Shown in pieces: positions 1 to 5,719 of a stretch of DNA of 5,719 nucleotides (position 1 is the stretch's first letter; each line of letters begins with the position of its first letter). The translations under genes were made by a program, and so were the position numbers. The stretch comes from Gammaproteobacteria bacterium. GTDB taxonomy: Bacteria > Pseudomonadota > Gammaproteobacteria > Burkholderiales > Burkholderiaceae_C. The DNA lies in assembly GCA_030054245.1 (NCBI GenBank), contig JASGCH010000098.1, positions 1-5,719 on the forward strand, given 5' to 3'. The notes beneath the pieces were generated by a model. The model saw nothing but the letters and a program-made list of their open reading frames with translations, made no database searches and was not told the origin of the DNA.

Positions 1-394
1 TACCATTTTCCAACCAAGTAAATAGACCATCTATGGGAAGTTCTCCCAGTTGAGTTTGTTCTTGGATCATAGACTCCCATGAATGGTAAGGATAGAGTTG
101 TCCATTTCTTTCTATAGCTACATAATTTTTACGCCAGATGATATTTAAAATTCTCATACCCAAAGCGGTTTCTATAGACAAAATGCCTTCTTCTCGGGTG
201 CCTTGTAGTTGAAAAGGGGATTGAAAATAAAACCGAGGATCAGACTGAATATCGATGAATAGACGCCCTGAGTATTCAGGTACATCGCTTGGGTTTTTGA
301 CAGAAGTACAACTTAGTAGCTGGGAGATAAAAAGCAGTGTAAACCCAAGTTTTACCACCCATGTAATATTCAAGCGGGTTACAAAAAATGTCAT
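1..394 (-). CDS. lolB: Outer-membrane lipoprotein LolB, N-terminal 131 residues (runs off left edge)
   Basis: LolB is the outer-membrane receptor that takes lipoproteins from the periplasmic carrier LolA and inserts them into the inner leaflet of the outer membrane. I translated this strand by hand. The start has a charged residue, a hydrophobic stretch (about residues 10-27) and a lipobox L26-L27-S28-C29, so C29 should be the lipidated N terminus. Position +2 is Thr, not the Asp of inner-membrane retention. The mature part follows the LolB pattern: Y-S-G-R at 41-44, an F-Q-L-Q-G strand at 61-65, E-T-A-L-G at 75-79, a G-Q-L-Y strand at 98-101, and G-E-L-P-I-D-G-L-F-T-W-L at 117-128, which matches the LPl..L..W segment of the family. 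E. coli LolB is about 207 residues, so roughly a third is missing to the left. ATG 394 is chosen because an in-frame TAA lies two codons upstream. No Shine-Dalgarno is visible. It follows the MFS gene by 37 bases. Confidence 0.78.
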   Translation of the reverse strand, partial: MTFFVTRLNITWVVKLGFTLLFISQLLSCTSVKNPSDVPEYSGRLFIDIQSDPRFYFQSPFQLQGTREEGILSIETALGMRILNIIWRKNYVAIERNGQLYPYHSWESMIQEQTQLGELPIDGLFTWLENG

Positions 395-431
395 GAGTTA
401 GTCTGGATAGTTGGTGGACGGGTCGATATTT

Positions 432-1682
432 TTATGAAGATTCGTCCTTTAGATGAGTGTATCCAATAGCATAAGTAATACAAGCCAACACTAAAAAAAC
501 TGAAAATGCACCTTGATAAGCGGCTATGTTGCTCCAATCTTTGAGCCGAAATAAATCCACTAAGACGCCGAGTCCGGCCTGAACAAAAAAGGCTCCGGAG
601 AAAATCGCCAGATTGTATCCAGATAAAACTCGTCCTCCCAAGTCGATAGGAAAACGCAAGGCTACAGTAGGTTGTGTCAAAGAGCAAAATGCCGAAAAAA
701 ACAAAAACAGCCCCCAAATCCACAAATTGCCGGCTTCACCTAAATAAATCAATAAAAACAAAGATAAAAGTGCGCAAGGGATGGTGATTTTGATGATTTT
801 ATTATTAGACCAACCTCGCGAGTTTAAGCGAGTACTGATTATACCAATCAGGGCATACACAGCCATGAGCAATAGATTCATGAAAAATAATCCATCGGTG
901 GCTTCATCCGCGGGGAGGTGGTAAACTGTTTTTAACCAAGGAGCTAACCACAAAGTTTGGATGGCTACCAAGCCACCGTAATTGATTGCACCTATGCCTA
1001 ACATAGCTCTAAAATAACGACTTTGAAAAATAGGACGGTAGGATTGCCAGATATTTTCTTGCTTATGGTTTGAATGAACTGGCGAAGGTTGCCACGATGG
1101 GACAAAAATATAAATTAAAATACAAATCAATACAATCCATAATACGATCAATAAAAATATTTGACGCCAGCTAAAATTCCACTCATTGAGCAGCCAATGC
1201 ACGGGAACTGTGGAGGCAACGATACCAAAGGAACCTACCATAAGCATCCAAGAGTTTAGTCGCACCAAATATCTGGTATCCACCCATTTTCGATAACCAG
1301 CCAAGGGTGCCATTAAACAAGCAGACACTCCTAGACCCAAAACCAGACGAGCAAACCAAAGTAAAACAAAGTTTTGTGCAATACTAAATAAGATACATCC
1401 GAAAATAGCTATGGCTAAAAAGCTTAGTAAAATGCGCTTGGGTCCATATTTATCGAGCCACTTTCCAATATGTAGCTGGGGCAAAGAAAATCCCACAAAA
1501 TAGGCTGAGGCTAATAACCCTAGGTGACGAGGCTCCAAATTCAAGTCTTCAATGAATATAGGTGATAAGCTGGCCATAATGGCTCTTAACACATTGGAGA
1601 TAAAATAACTCGCCCCAAAAACCATAAATAATAGGAGTATTTGAGAAACAGAGGTGAATGGTGGCGGTTTAGTATCAGACAT
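432..1682 (-). CDS. MFS transporter, substrate unknown
   Basis: This is a complete 416-residue inner-membrane protein of the major facilitator superfamily, the normal length for a 12-helix member. The sequence has two blocks of hydrophobic helices separated by a hydrophilic loop near the middle, which contains P-S-W-Q-P-S-P-V-H-S-N-H-K-Q. The MFS motif A is clear in the loop after helix 2 (residues 73-83: G73, D77, G80, K82, R83). The first helix region (15-40) and the following L-G-L-L-A-S-A-Y-F segment (54-62) are typical of the broad group of proton-linked carriers common in Burkholderiales. Nothing in the sequence fixes the substrate or direction of transport. The start fits the family: a short polar N terminus and then helix 1. 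There is no Shine-Dalgarno before the ATG. The gene is divergent from the thiolase gene with a 192-base spacer, and lolB follows it closely on the same strand. A link to fatty-acid metabolism is possible from position only. Confidence 0.9.
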   Translation of the reverse strand: MSDTKPPPFTSVSQILLLFMVFGASYFISNVLRAIMASLSPIFIEDLNLEPRHLGLLASAYFVGFSLPQLHIGKWLDKYGPKRILLSFLAIAIFGCILFSIAQNFVLLWFARLVLGLGVSACLMAPLAGYRKWVDTRYLVRLNSWMLMVGSFGIVASTVPVHWLLNEWNFSWRQIFLLIVLWIVLICILIYIFVPSWQPSPVHSNHKQENIWQSYRPIFQSRYFRAMLGIGAINYGGLVAIQTLWLAPWLKTVYHLPADEATDGLFFMNLLLMAVYALIGIISTRLNSRGWSNNKIIKITIPCALLSLFLLIYLGEAGNLWIWGLFLFFSAFCSLTQPTVALRFPIDLGGRVLSGYNLAIFSGAFFVQAGLGVLVDLFRLKDWSNIAAYQGAFSVFLVLACITYAIGYTHLKDESS

Positions 1683-1794
1683 AAGTGCGTTGCAATAAAA
1701 AATGACCTGAAAAAGCTAGTGCTTATGGAAATCGAGCGTGTGCACCAGTCTTGCTTGAACAAAATTCCAATGAAATAGCTATCCATGAGAATAA

Positions 1795-1815
1795 TTGCCA
1801 AGTGCAAGTTGGCAA
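1795..1815. promoter_or_regulatory. Perfect inverted repeat, candidate operator
   Basis: Arms TTGCCAA (1795-1801) and TTGGCAA (1809-1815) are exact reverse complements around a 7-base spacer. The centre is 23 bases upstream of the TATAAT box at 1828-1833, so the site covers the -35 region of the rightward promoter. That is where a dimeric repressor would block RNA polymerase. The regulator is unknown, and none is encoded in the window. A regulator of fatty-acid degradation is a reasonable guess because the gene downstream is a thiolase. Confidence 0.4.
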
Positions 1816-1833
1816 GCCATTATTCATTATAAT
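1805..1833 (+). promoter_or_regulatory. Likely promoter of the thiolase gene
   Basis: A perfect sigma70 -10 hexamer TATAAT lies at 1828-1833. The -35 at the ideal 17-base spacing (1805-1810, CAAGTT) is poor, so activity may depend on an activator or be weak. A start near 1840 would give a leader of about 35 bases. The leader has no Shine-Dalgarno, only an A/T-rich stretch just before the ATG at 1875. The -10 box sits in the palindrome CATTATAATG (1825-1834), so a TATAAT is also present on the minus strand at 1826-1831 facing the MFS gene. Confidence 0.5.
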
Positions 1834-1874
1834 GGGGGCTAGAAATCCATGTTTTTATTTCCACATTTAAAAAA

Positions 1875-3080
1875 ATGCCAGAAGCTTATATTTTAGATGC
1901 CATTCGAACTCCTCGAGGAAAGGGCAAGAAAGATGGGAGTTTACACGAGGTTAAACCAGTCGTATTGTTAGCTGGGTTATTACGATCTTTGCAGGTACGC
2001 AATCAGTTGGATACTAGTATGGTGGATGATGTGGTGATGGGTGTTGTAGCTCCTATAGGTGAACAGGGCTCTGTATTGCCAAAAATTTCTGCACTATTGG
2101 CCGGCTGGGATTGGCGTTGTTCTGGGTTACAAATCAATCGGTTTTGTGCCTCTGGTCTTGAGGCAGTTAATTTAGCTGCCCAAAAAGTGCGCTCCGGATG
2201 GGAGGATTTGGTGGTGGCCGGTGGCATAGAGTGTATGAGCAGAGTGTCTTTAGGTTCTGATGGAGGTGCTTGGGCGCAAGATCCACAAACTAATTTTGCT
2301 ACCCGATTTGTGCCTCAAGGCATAGGTGCTGATCTCATTGCCACTCTGGAGAACATTTCAAGAAGGGAAGTCGACGAGTATGCTTACATTTCACAACAAC
2401 GCGCACAGTTGGCTAAAAGTAGTGGTTTTTTTAGAGATTCTTTGATTCCGGTGAAAGATGAAGGTGATTTGCTGATACTTGAAGAAGATGAATATATTAA
2501 ACCGCATACTACTTTAGATGGATTAACCAAACTGGCACCGGCTTTTGCCCAAATTGGGGCTTTAGGTTTTGACAAAGTAGCTATACAATCTTACCCCCAT
2601 ATTGAGAAAATTCATCATATACACCATGCTGGAAATTCCTCAGGTATTGTCGATGGAGCCGCCGCGGTGTTGATTGCTTCAGAAAAAGGTGCTCTGATGG
2701 TAGGGCGAACACCAAAAGCCCGCATCGTCGCTACGGCACTGAGTGGAGCAGACCCTACGAGTATGTTGCTGGGACCTATTCCAGCCACTAAAAAGGTTTT
2801 ACATAAAGCACAAATGCACATCGAAGACATTGATTTATTTGAAGTCAATGAAGCCTTTGCTGTGGTGCCTTTAAAATTTATGCGTGAATTTAACCTATCT
2901 CATGACAAAGTGAATGTCAATGGAGGAGCTATTGCTTTAGGTCATCCACTAGGAGCGACAGGTGCTATGTTGCTTGGTACTTTAGTGGATGAACTCATTC
3001 GTAGGAATTTAAGGTATGGGTTAATCACTTTGTGTGTGGGTGCTGGTATGGGGATTGCCAGTATTATTGAAATCATCTAA
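1875..3080 (+). CDS. Acetyl-CoA acyltransferase (thiolase), beta-oxidation type
   Basis: This 401-residue enzyme is a full-length thiolase II/3-ketoacyl-CoA thiolase. It cleaves 3-ketoacyl-CoA with CoA to acetyl-CoA and a shortened acyl-CoA, or runs the reverse condensation. The nucleophile is C91 in N-R-F-C-A-S-G-L. The other active-site elements are N325 in N-E-A-F, H357 in G-H-P-L-G-A-T-G-A and C387 in C-V-G-A-G-M-G. The thiolase segments G-G-I-E-C-M-S-R (116-123) and [11 protein letters not shown] (254-264) are also intact. The opening ([19 protein letters not shown]) is characteristic of the acetyl-CoA acetyltransferases paired with a FadB-like partner in Burkholderiales and Pseudomonas. 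It is not close to E. coli FadI, which is longer and lacks this start. The multifunctional partner follows on the same strand after 133 bases, in the thiolase-first order also seen in fadIJ. Chain-length preference cannot be read from the sequence, so no symbol is given; annotators might call it fadA-like. No Shine-Dalgarno is seen. Confidence 0.95.
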   Translation: MPEAYILDAIRTPRGKGKKDGSLHEVKPVVLLAGLLRSLQVRNQLDTSMVDDVVMGVVAPIGEQGSVLPKISALLAGWDWRCSGLQINRFCASGLEAVNLAAQKVRSGWEDLVVAGGIECMSRVSLGSDGGAWAQDPQTNFATRFVPQGIGADLIATLENISRREVDEYAYISQQRAQLAKSSGFFRDSLIPVKDEGDLLILEEDEYIKPHTTLDGLTKLAPAFAQIGALGFDKVAIQSYPHIEKIHHIHHAGNSSGIVDGAAAVLIASEKGALMVGRTPKARIVATALSGADPTSMLLGPIPATKKVLHKAQMHIEDIDLFEVNEAFAVVPLKFMREFNLSHDKVNVNGGAIALGHPLGATGAMLLGTLVDELIRRNLRYGLITLCVGAGMGIASIIEII

Positions 3081-3086
3081 AAGACT

Positions 3087-3124
3087 GTTGCACCATTGGT
3101 TTTAACGCGGTGGTAACGGTTTTT
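3087..3124 (+). terminator. Hairpin plus T-tract after the thiolase: terminator or attenuator
   Basis: Seven bases after the thiolase stop codon, ACCATTG (3092-3098) pairs with CGGTGGT (3108-3114) through two G-U wobbles. GTT (3087-3089) and AAC (3115-3117) extend the stem across a two-base bulge. The loop is nine bases, and five T residues follow at 3120-3124. This has the shape of a modest intrinsic terminator. Because the next gene is a functional partner on the same strand, partial read-through is more likely than a full stop. Confidence 0.45.
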
Positions 3125-3128
3125 AGGA

Positions 3129-3190
3129 GGGATCTCGTCCCATTTTCATCCTTTGATGAATCGAAACCCAATTCGACCAAAAGGCTGGTC
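3129..3190 (+). other. Run of four small hairpins in the leader of the bifunctional gene
   Basis: Four short perfect stems follow each other: GGGA/TCCC (3129-3141), TTCATC/GATGAA with a CTTT loop (3145-3160), TCGAA/TTCGA with a six-base loop (3161-3176) and GACCA/TGGTC with a six-base loop (3175-3190). The last two share two bases and so compete slightly. I do not recognise a known riboswitch, tRNA or repeat family. The region could be a structured 5' leader for the gene starting at 3214, or the order could be partly chance. Confidence 0.3.
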
Positions 3191-3213
3191 ACAGTTTGCA
3201 TTCAATATACATT

Positions 3214-5349
3214 ATGGACACCATAAAATATGAAATTCAAGATAGTATAGCTATAGTTACATTTGATACACCGGATTCTCCGGTGAATGTTATGTCCTTG
3301 CAATGGCAAGAAGATATGACGGTTTTATCAGTTAAGTTGTGCGATGACAAACAAAAACTGCATGGAGTGATATTGCGCTCTGCCAAATCTAGTTTTTTTG
3401 CCGGTGCTGATTTGAAAAATACTTTGAAAATCCAGCCCGGAGACTATGCACAAGCATTCAAAAGCGTTGAGCAAGTGAAAAAGAATTTTAGAACGATTGA
3501 AACTTTGGGGATTCCTGTGGTCGCGTGTTTAAATGGGAGTGCTTTAGGCGGAGGTTGGGAATTGGCTTTGGCGGCTCATGCACGAGTGGCCCTCAACAGA
3601 AAAAACAGTGAATTTGGCTTGCCGGAACTTACTTTAGGATTGATTCCTGGTGCCAGTGGTATAACTAAAATGGTCCGCCTCTTGGGATTACAAAAAGCAC
3701 AAGAATACCTTTTAGAATCGAAATTATTTGGTGTGGATGAGGCAGTGCAATTAAAGTTGGTGGACTGCGTGGTCGAAACGGAAGATGACCTAGTGCACTA
3801 CGCTTTGACTTGGATCAAAGATCATCCGAATGCACAACAACCTTGGGATCAAAAGAACTATAAGATGCCAGGTCCTAGTGTTAAAGATATGAATTTTCTC
3901 AATCAACTGACACTGGCTCCAGCCATTATTCGTAAAAAATCTCAAGGCTTGTACCCTGCTATTGAAATGGCCTTGTGTGCCATGATGGAAGGTGCCCAAG
4001 TGGATTTTGATACAGCTCTGCGGATTGAGAGTCGTTATTTGGCAAAATTGCTCACCTTGCAAGTGACCAAAAACATGATACAGGCTTTTTTCTTTGATTT
4101 AGGGGCTATTCGTGCGAAAAAATCTAGACCTAAAGAGTCCACGGTATTTGTGCCTACCAAAGTGGGTGTGATTGGTGCAGGCATGATGGGTTCTGGTATT
4201 GCCTACGCTCAGATCATCAGTCGAATACCTACCATTCTTATCGATCAGACGCAGGAATTGGCACAGAAAGGGCGGGCCCATGCAGAAAAATTATTAGAAG
4301 ACCAAGTGATTCGCCATAAATTGACGAGTTATCAGAAGGATGAAATTTTGCAAAGAATTGAGGTGAGCCATGATTTGCAAGCACTTTCGGGTTGTGATTT
4401 GATCATTGAAGCGGTTTTTGAAAACAGTGAATTAAAGGCACAAATAACTAAAGATGCCGAATGCTTGCTTAACCCAAATGGTTTTTTTGCCAGTAATACT
4501 TCTACTATTCCTATTACCAAATTGGCACAAGCTAGTCAGAATCCCACTCAATTTATTGGTATCCACTTCTTTAGCCCAGTGCATAAAATGCGCTTAGTAG
4601 AAATTATTAAGGGTAAATTGACAGATGCACAAACTGTAGCCCAAGCCTATGATTATGTTTTAGCGTTGGGGAAAATTCCTATAGTGGTCAATGACTCCAG
4701 AGGATTTTTTACCAGTCGAACCTTTGGTACTTTTGTGGCAGAAGGTGTGGCAATGTTAGAGGAAGGGATTCCTGCATCGGTTATCGAGAATAGTGCTATA
4801 CAGGCTGGTATGCCTGTCGGACCTTTAGCTGTTTTGGATGAAACCTCATTAGCTTTATCAGTACAAGTATTGGAACAAAATAGAAGAGATGAAAAAGAAC
4901 TAGGCTTGGTTTATCAAGCCAGTAAAAGCGACTTATTGATCGAACGCATGGTCAAGGAGTTTAATCGGCCGGGTCGAGCGGGTGGAGGAGGTTTTTATGA
5001 ATATTTTCCAGATGGAAGCAAGCAATTGTGGCCTAAACTGTCTGAATTATTTTTGAATAAATCTAATTCTTACAATATATCTGAGTTAAAAGATCGGTTT
5101 TTGGTGAGACAGAGTATTGAGGTTGCCAGATGCTTAGCCGAGGGGGTTTTGACTACGGTGTATGAAGCTAATATAGGTTCTATTATGGGGATAGGGTTTC
5201 CTGCTTGGACTGGGGGGGCGATGCAGTATATTTACGCTAGGGGAGTGGAGAATTTTATGAAACAAGCAGAGGATTTTGCTAATGTGTACGGCAGCCGATT
5301 TAACTTGACAGGAGAGGTCAAGGAATGTATCAGACGACATCATCGTTAA
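3214..5349 (+). CDS. Bifunctional enoyl-CoA hydratase / 3-hydroxyacyl-CoA dehydrogenase (FadB/FadJ type)
   Basis: This 711-residue protein carries out the second and third steps of beta-oxidation: hydration of 2-enoyl-CoA and NAD-dependent oxidation of 3-hydroxyacyl-CoA to the substrate of the thiolase encoded upstream. The N-terminal crotonase domain (about 1-200) has the oxyanion-hole segment A-G-A-D (63-66), G-G-G-W-E with E116, and G-L-P-E with E138. These two glutamates match the catalytic pair of E. coli FadB. After a helical linker, the Rossmann domain starts at 317 with G-A-G-M-M-G (G321, G323, G326). The dehydrogenase dyad is H451 (H-F-F-S-P-V-H-K-M) and E463. N-D-S-R-G-F-F (493-499) opens the C-terminal 3HCDH region, which continues through G-G-G-F-Y-E-Y (591-597) to a second copy ending with G-F-P-A-W-T-G-G (661-668). 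Length fits FadJ (714). I chose ATG 3214 over the upstream in-frame TTG at 3196 because homologues begin at the I-K-Y-E strand. No Shine-Dalgarno precedes either start. The last 15 or so residues are unlike the usual tail of the family. Confidence 0.95.
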   Translation: MDTIKYEIQDSIAIVTFDTPDSPVNVMSLQWQEDMTVLSVKLCDDKQKLHGVILRSAKSSFFAGADLKNTLKIQPGDYAQAFKSVEQVKKNFRTIETLGIPVVACLNGSALGGGWELALAAHARVALNRKNSEFGLPELTLGLIPGASGITKMVRLLGLQKAQEYLLESKLFGVDEAVQLKLVDCVVETEDDLVHYALTWIKDHPNAQQPWDQKNYKMPGPSVKDMNFLNQLTLAPAIIRKKSQGLYPAIEMALCAMMEGAQVDFDTALRIESRYLAKLLTLQVTKNMIQAFFFDLGAIRAKKSRPKESTVFVPTKVGVIGAGMMGSGIAYAQIISRIPTILIDQTQELAQKGRAHAEKLLEDQVIRHKLTSYQKDEILQRIEVSHDLQALSGCDLIIEAVFENSELKAQITKDAECLLNPNGFFASNTSTIPITKLAQASQNPTQFIGIHFFSPVHKMRLVEIIKGKLTDAQTVAQAYDYVLALGKIPIVVNDSRGFFTSRTFGTFVAEGVAMLEEGIPASVIENSAIQAGMPVGPLAVLDETSLALSVQVLEQNRRDEKELGLVYQASKSDLLIERMVKEFNRPGRAGGGGFYEYFPDGSKQLWPKLSELFLNKSNSYNISELKDRFLVRQSIEVARCLAEGVLTTVYEANIGSIMGIGFPAWTGGAMQYIYARGVENFMKQAEDFANVYGSRFNLTGEVKECIRRHHR

Positions 5350-5402
5350 ATCATGATAAATATTGGGTGCTTGTTTCACAGGGGTCTTAAATTTGGGGTA
5401 AC

Positions 5403-5425
5403 AACCATATACGCCGTATATGGTT
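5403..5425. repeat. Perfect 23-base palindrome (operator or weak terminator)
   Basis: AACCATATACG (5403-5413) and CGTATATGGTT (5415-5425) are exact reverse complements around one C. As RNA this folds to a 10-pair stem with a GCC triloop. It starts 53 bases after the stop of the bifunctional gene and is followed by only three T residues, and the stem is A/U-rich, so it would be a weak intrinsic terminator. Its centre lies about 57 bases upstream of the expected start of the promoter at 5436-5464, so it could equally be a protein-binding site. Confidence 0.5.
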
Positions 5426-5435
5426 TATGTAGAGC

Positions 5436-5464
5436 TTGAAACTAGTCGATTATTTTGTTAAAAT
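5436..5464 (+). promoter_or_regulatory. Strong sigma70-like promoter facing right
   Basis: The -35 is TTGAAA (5436-5441), the spacer is exactly 17 bases, and the -10 is TAAAAT (5459-5464) with an upstream TG (5456-5457) forming an extended -10. Each hexamer differs from consensus at one base. Transcription would start near 5471 and run into sequence with no visible gene. This is the best promoter match I found in the window. Confidence 0.5.
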
Positions 5465-5471
5465 GTGATCG

Positions 5472-5497
5472 TGGTTTCCATTTTGGTTTCCATTTTG
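5472..5497. repeat. 12-base tandem repeat, 2.2 copies
   Basis: The unit TGGTTTCCATTT occurs exactly at 5472-5483 and 5484-5495, followed by TG of a third copy. It begins right at the predicted transcription start of the promoter at 5436-5464. It could be a direct-repeat binding site, or a remnant of an insertion-sequence end that carries repeated transposase sites. Confidence 0.6.
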
Positions 5498-5719
5498 ACG
5501 GGTTCTTATAAAGACAAGGCTGTTGCGTAGGCTCGGCGAGCTTGTCATCAAATGACCAGATACAAGAGTGCAATAGTCTGATGAGGTACTTATTCTGGAG
5601 GTGGATGAGCTTAGTTATTTGACAGCGTGGTCCGAAGTGAAACTGGGTGCCATGGTTTTTGGCAGATAGTCATTGGAAATGACTTTGGAATGCAGGGGCT
5701 TTTCTAGTTTCAAATGTAG

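Larger units (their letters stand above)
5350..5719. other. Right-end region without a convincing protein gene
   Basis: All six frames are broken into short pieces. The longest edge-open piece on the minus strand covers 5615-5719 (34 residues) and is not recognisable. What can be seen is a 23-base palindrome, a sigma70-like rightward promoter, a 12-base tandem repeat and several hairpins. One short plus-strand frame (5577-5666) has a faint likeness to an IS1-family transposase. The region may hold a small RNA gene, the leader of a gene beyond the window, or decayed mobile DNA. Confidence 0.6.

Noticed and set aside
1586..1807. Minus-strand frame of 73 codons crossing the divergent spacer into the MFS gene
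   Set aside because: It lies out of frame over the MFS start, has no ribosome site and its sequence looks like a shadow of the real gene.
3083..3095. GACTGTTGCACC, similar to GGCTGTTGCG at 5518-5528 and to some insertion-sequence tips
   Set aside because: The shared core is only about seven bases; no inverted partner, target duplication or transposase is seen between them.
3145..3190. Possible tRNA because of the stacked small hairpins and a TTCGA loop
   Set aside because: No acceptor stem, no anticodon arm of the right size and no proper T-arm on either strand.
3196..3213. Upstream TTG start for the bifunctional enzyme, adding six residues
   Set aside because: The added residues do not belong to the family's usual start, and there is no good ribosome site; ATG 3214 gives the expected N terminus.
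5597..5622. GGAGG followed by ATG at 5605
   Set aside because: Spacing is only three bases and the frame stops after five codons.
5615..5719. Minus-strand reading frame open from the right edge (34 residues)
   Set aside because: Too short, no recognisable motif and low-complexity support; it could be the end of a gene to the right but cannot be supported from here.

Overview
The window looks like a stretch of a proteobacterial chromosome with roughly 40-45% GC, judged by eye. It holds four protein genes in two divergent transcription units, plus about 370 bases at the right end with no convincing gene. A LolB-type lipoprotein points to a Gram-negative bacterium with an outer membrane. From memory of the families, the thiolase, the transporter and the LolB sequence look most like those of Burkholderiales (Betaproteobacteria), so a low-GC member of that order is my best guess. 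This is inference, and no search was run.

Left part, minus strand (1-1682): an MFS transporter gene (1682 to 432) is followed after 37 bases by the start of lolB (394 to the left edge, cut off). The short gap has no terminator, so the two are probably cotranscribed.

Divergent spacer (1683-1874): it holds a perfect consensus -10 box inside a symmetric 10-mer, and a perfect 7-7-7 inverted repeat where the -35 would lie. This is probably the control region of the rightward fatty-acid genes and perhaps also of the leftward unit.

Middle (1875-5349), plus strand: a complete thiolase and a complete bifunctional enoyl-CoA hydratase/3-hydroxyacyl-CoA dehydrogenase. Together they supply the last three steps of the beta-oxidation cycle: hydration, NAD-dependent oxidation and thiolysis. 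All catalytic residues I looked for are present in both. No acyl-CoA dehydrogenase, acyl-CoA ligase or regulator is in view. The 133-base gap between the two genes contains a likely hairpin terminator or attenuator and a run of further small hairpins.

Right end (5350-5719): apparently noncoding. It has a perfect 23-base palindrome, a good sigma70-like rightward promoter, a 12-base tandem repeat and several hairpins. It could be a small RNA gene, a leader for a gene beyond the window, or decayed mobile DNA.

I see no defence system, CRISPR array, phage genes or biosynthetic cluster. The coding part is ordinary metabolism; the points worth a second look are in the three intergenic regions.
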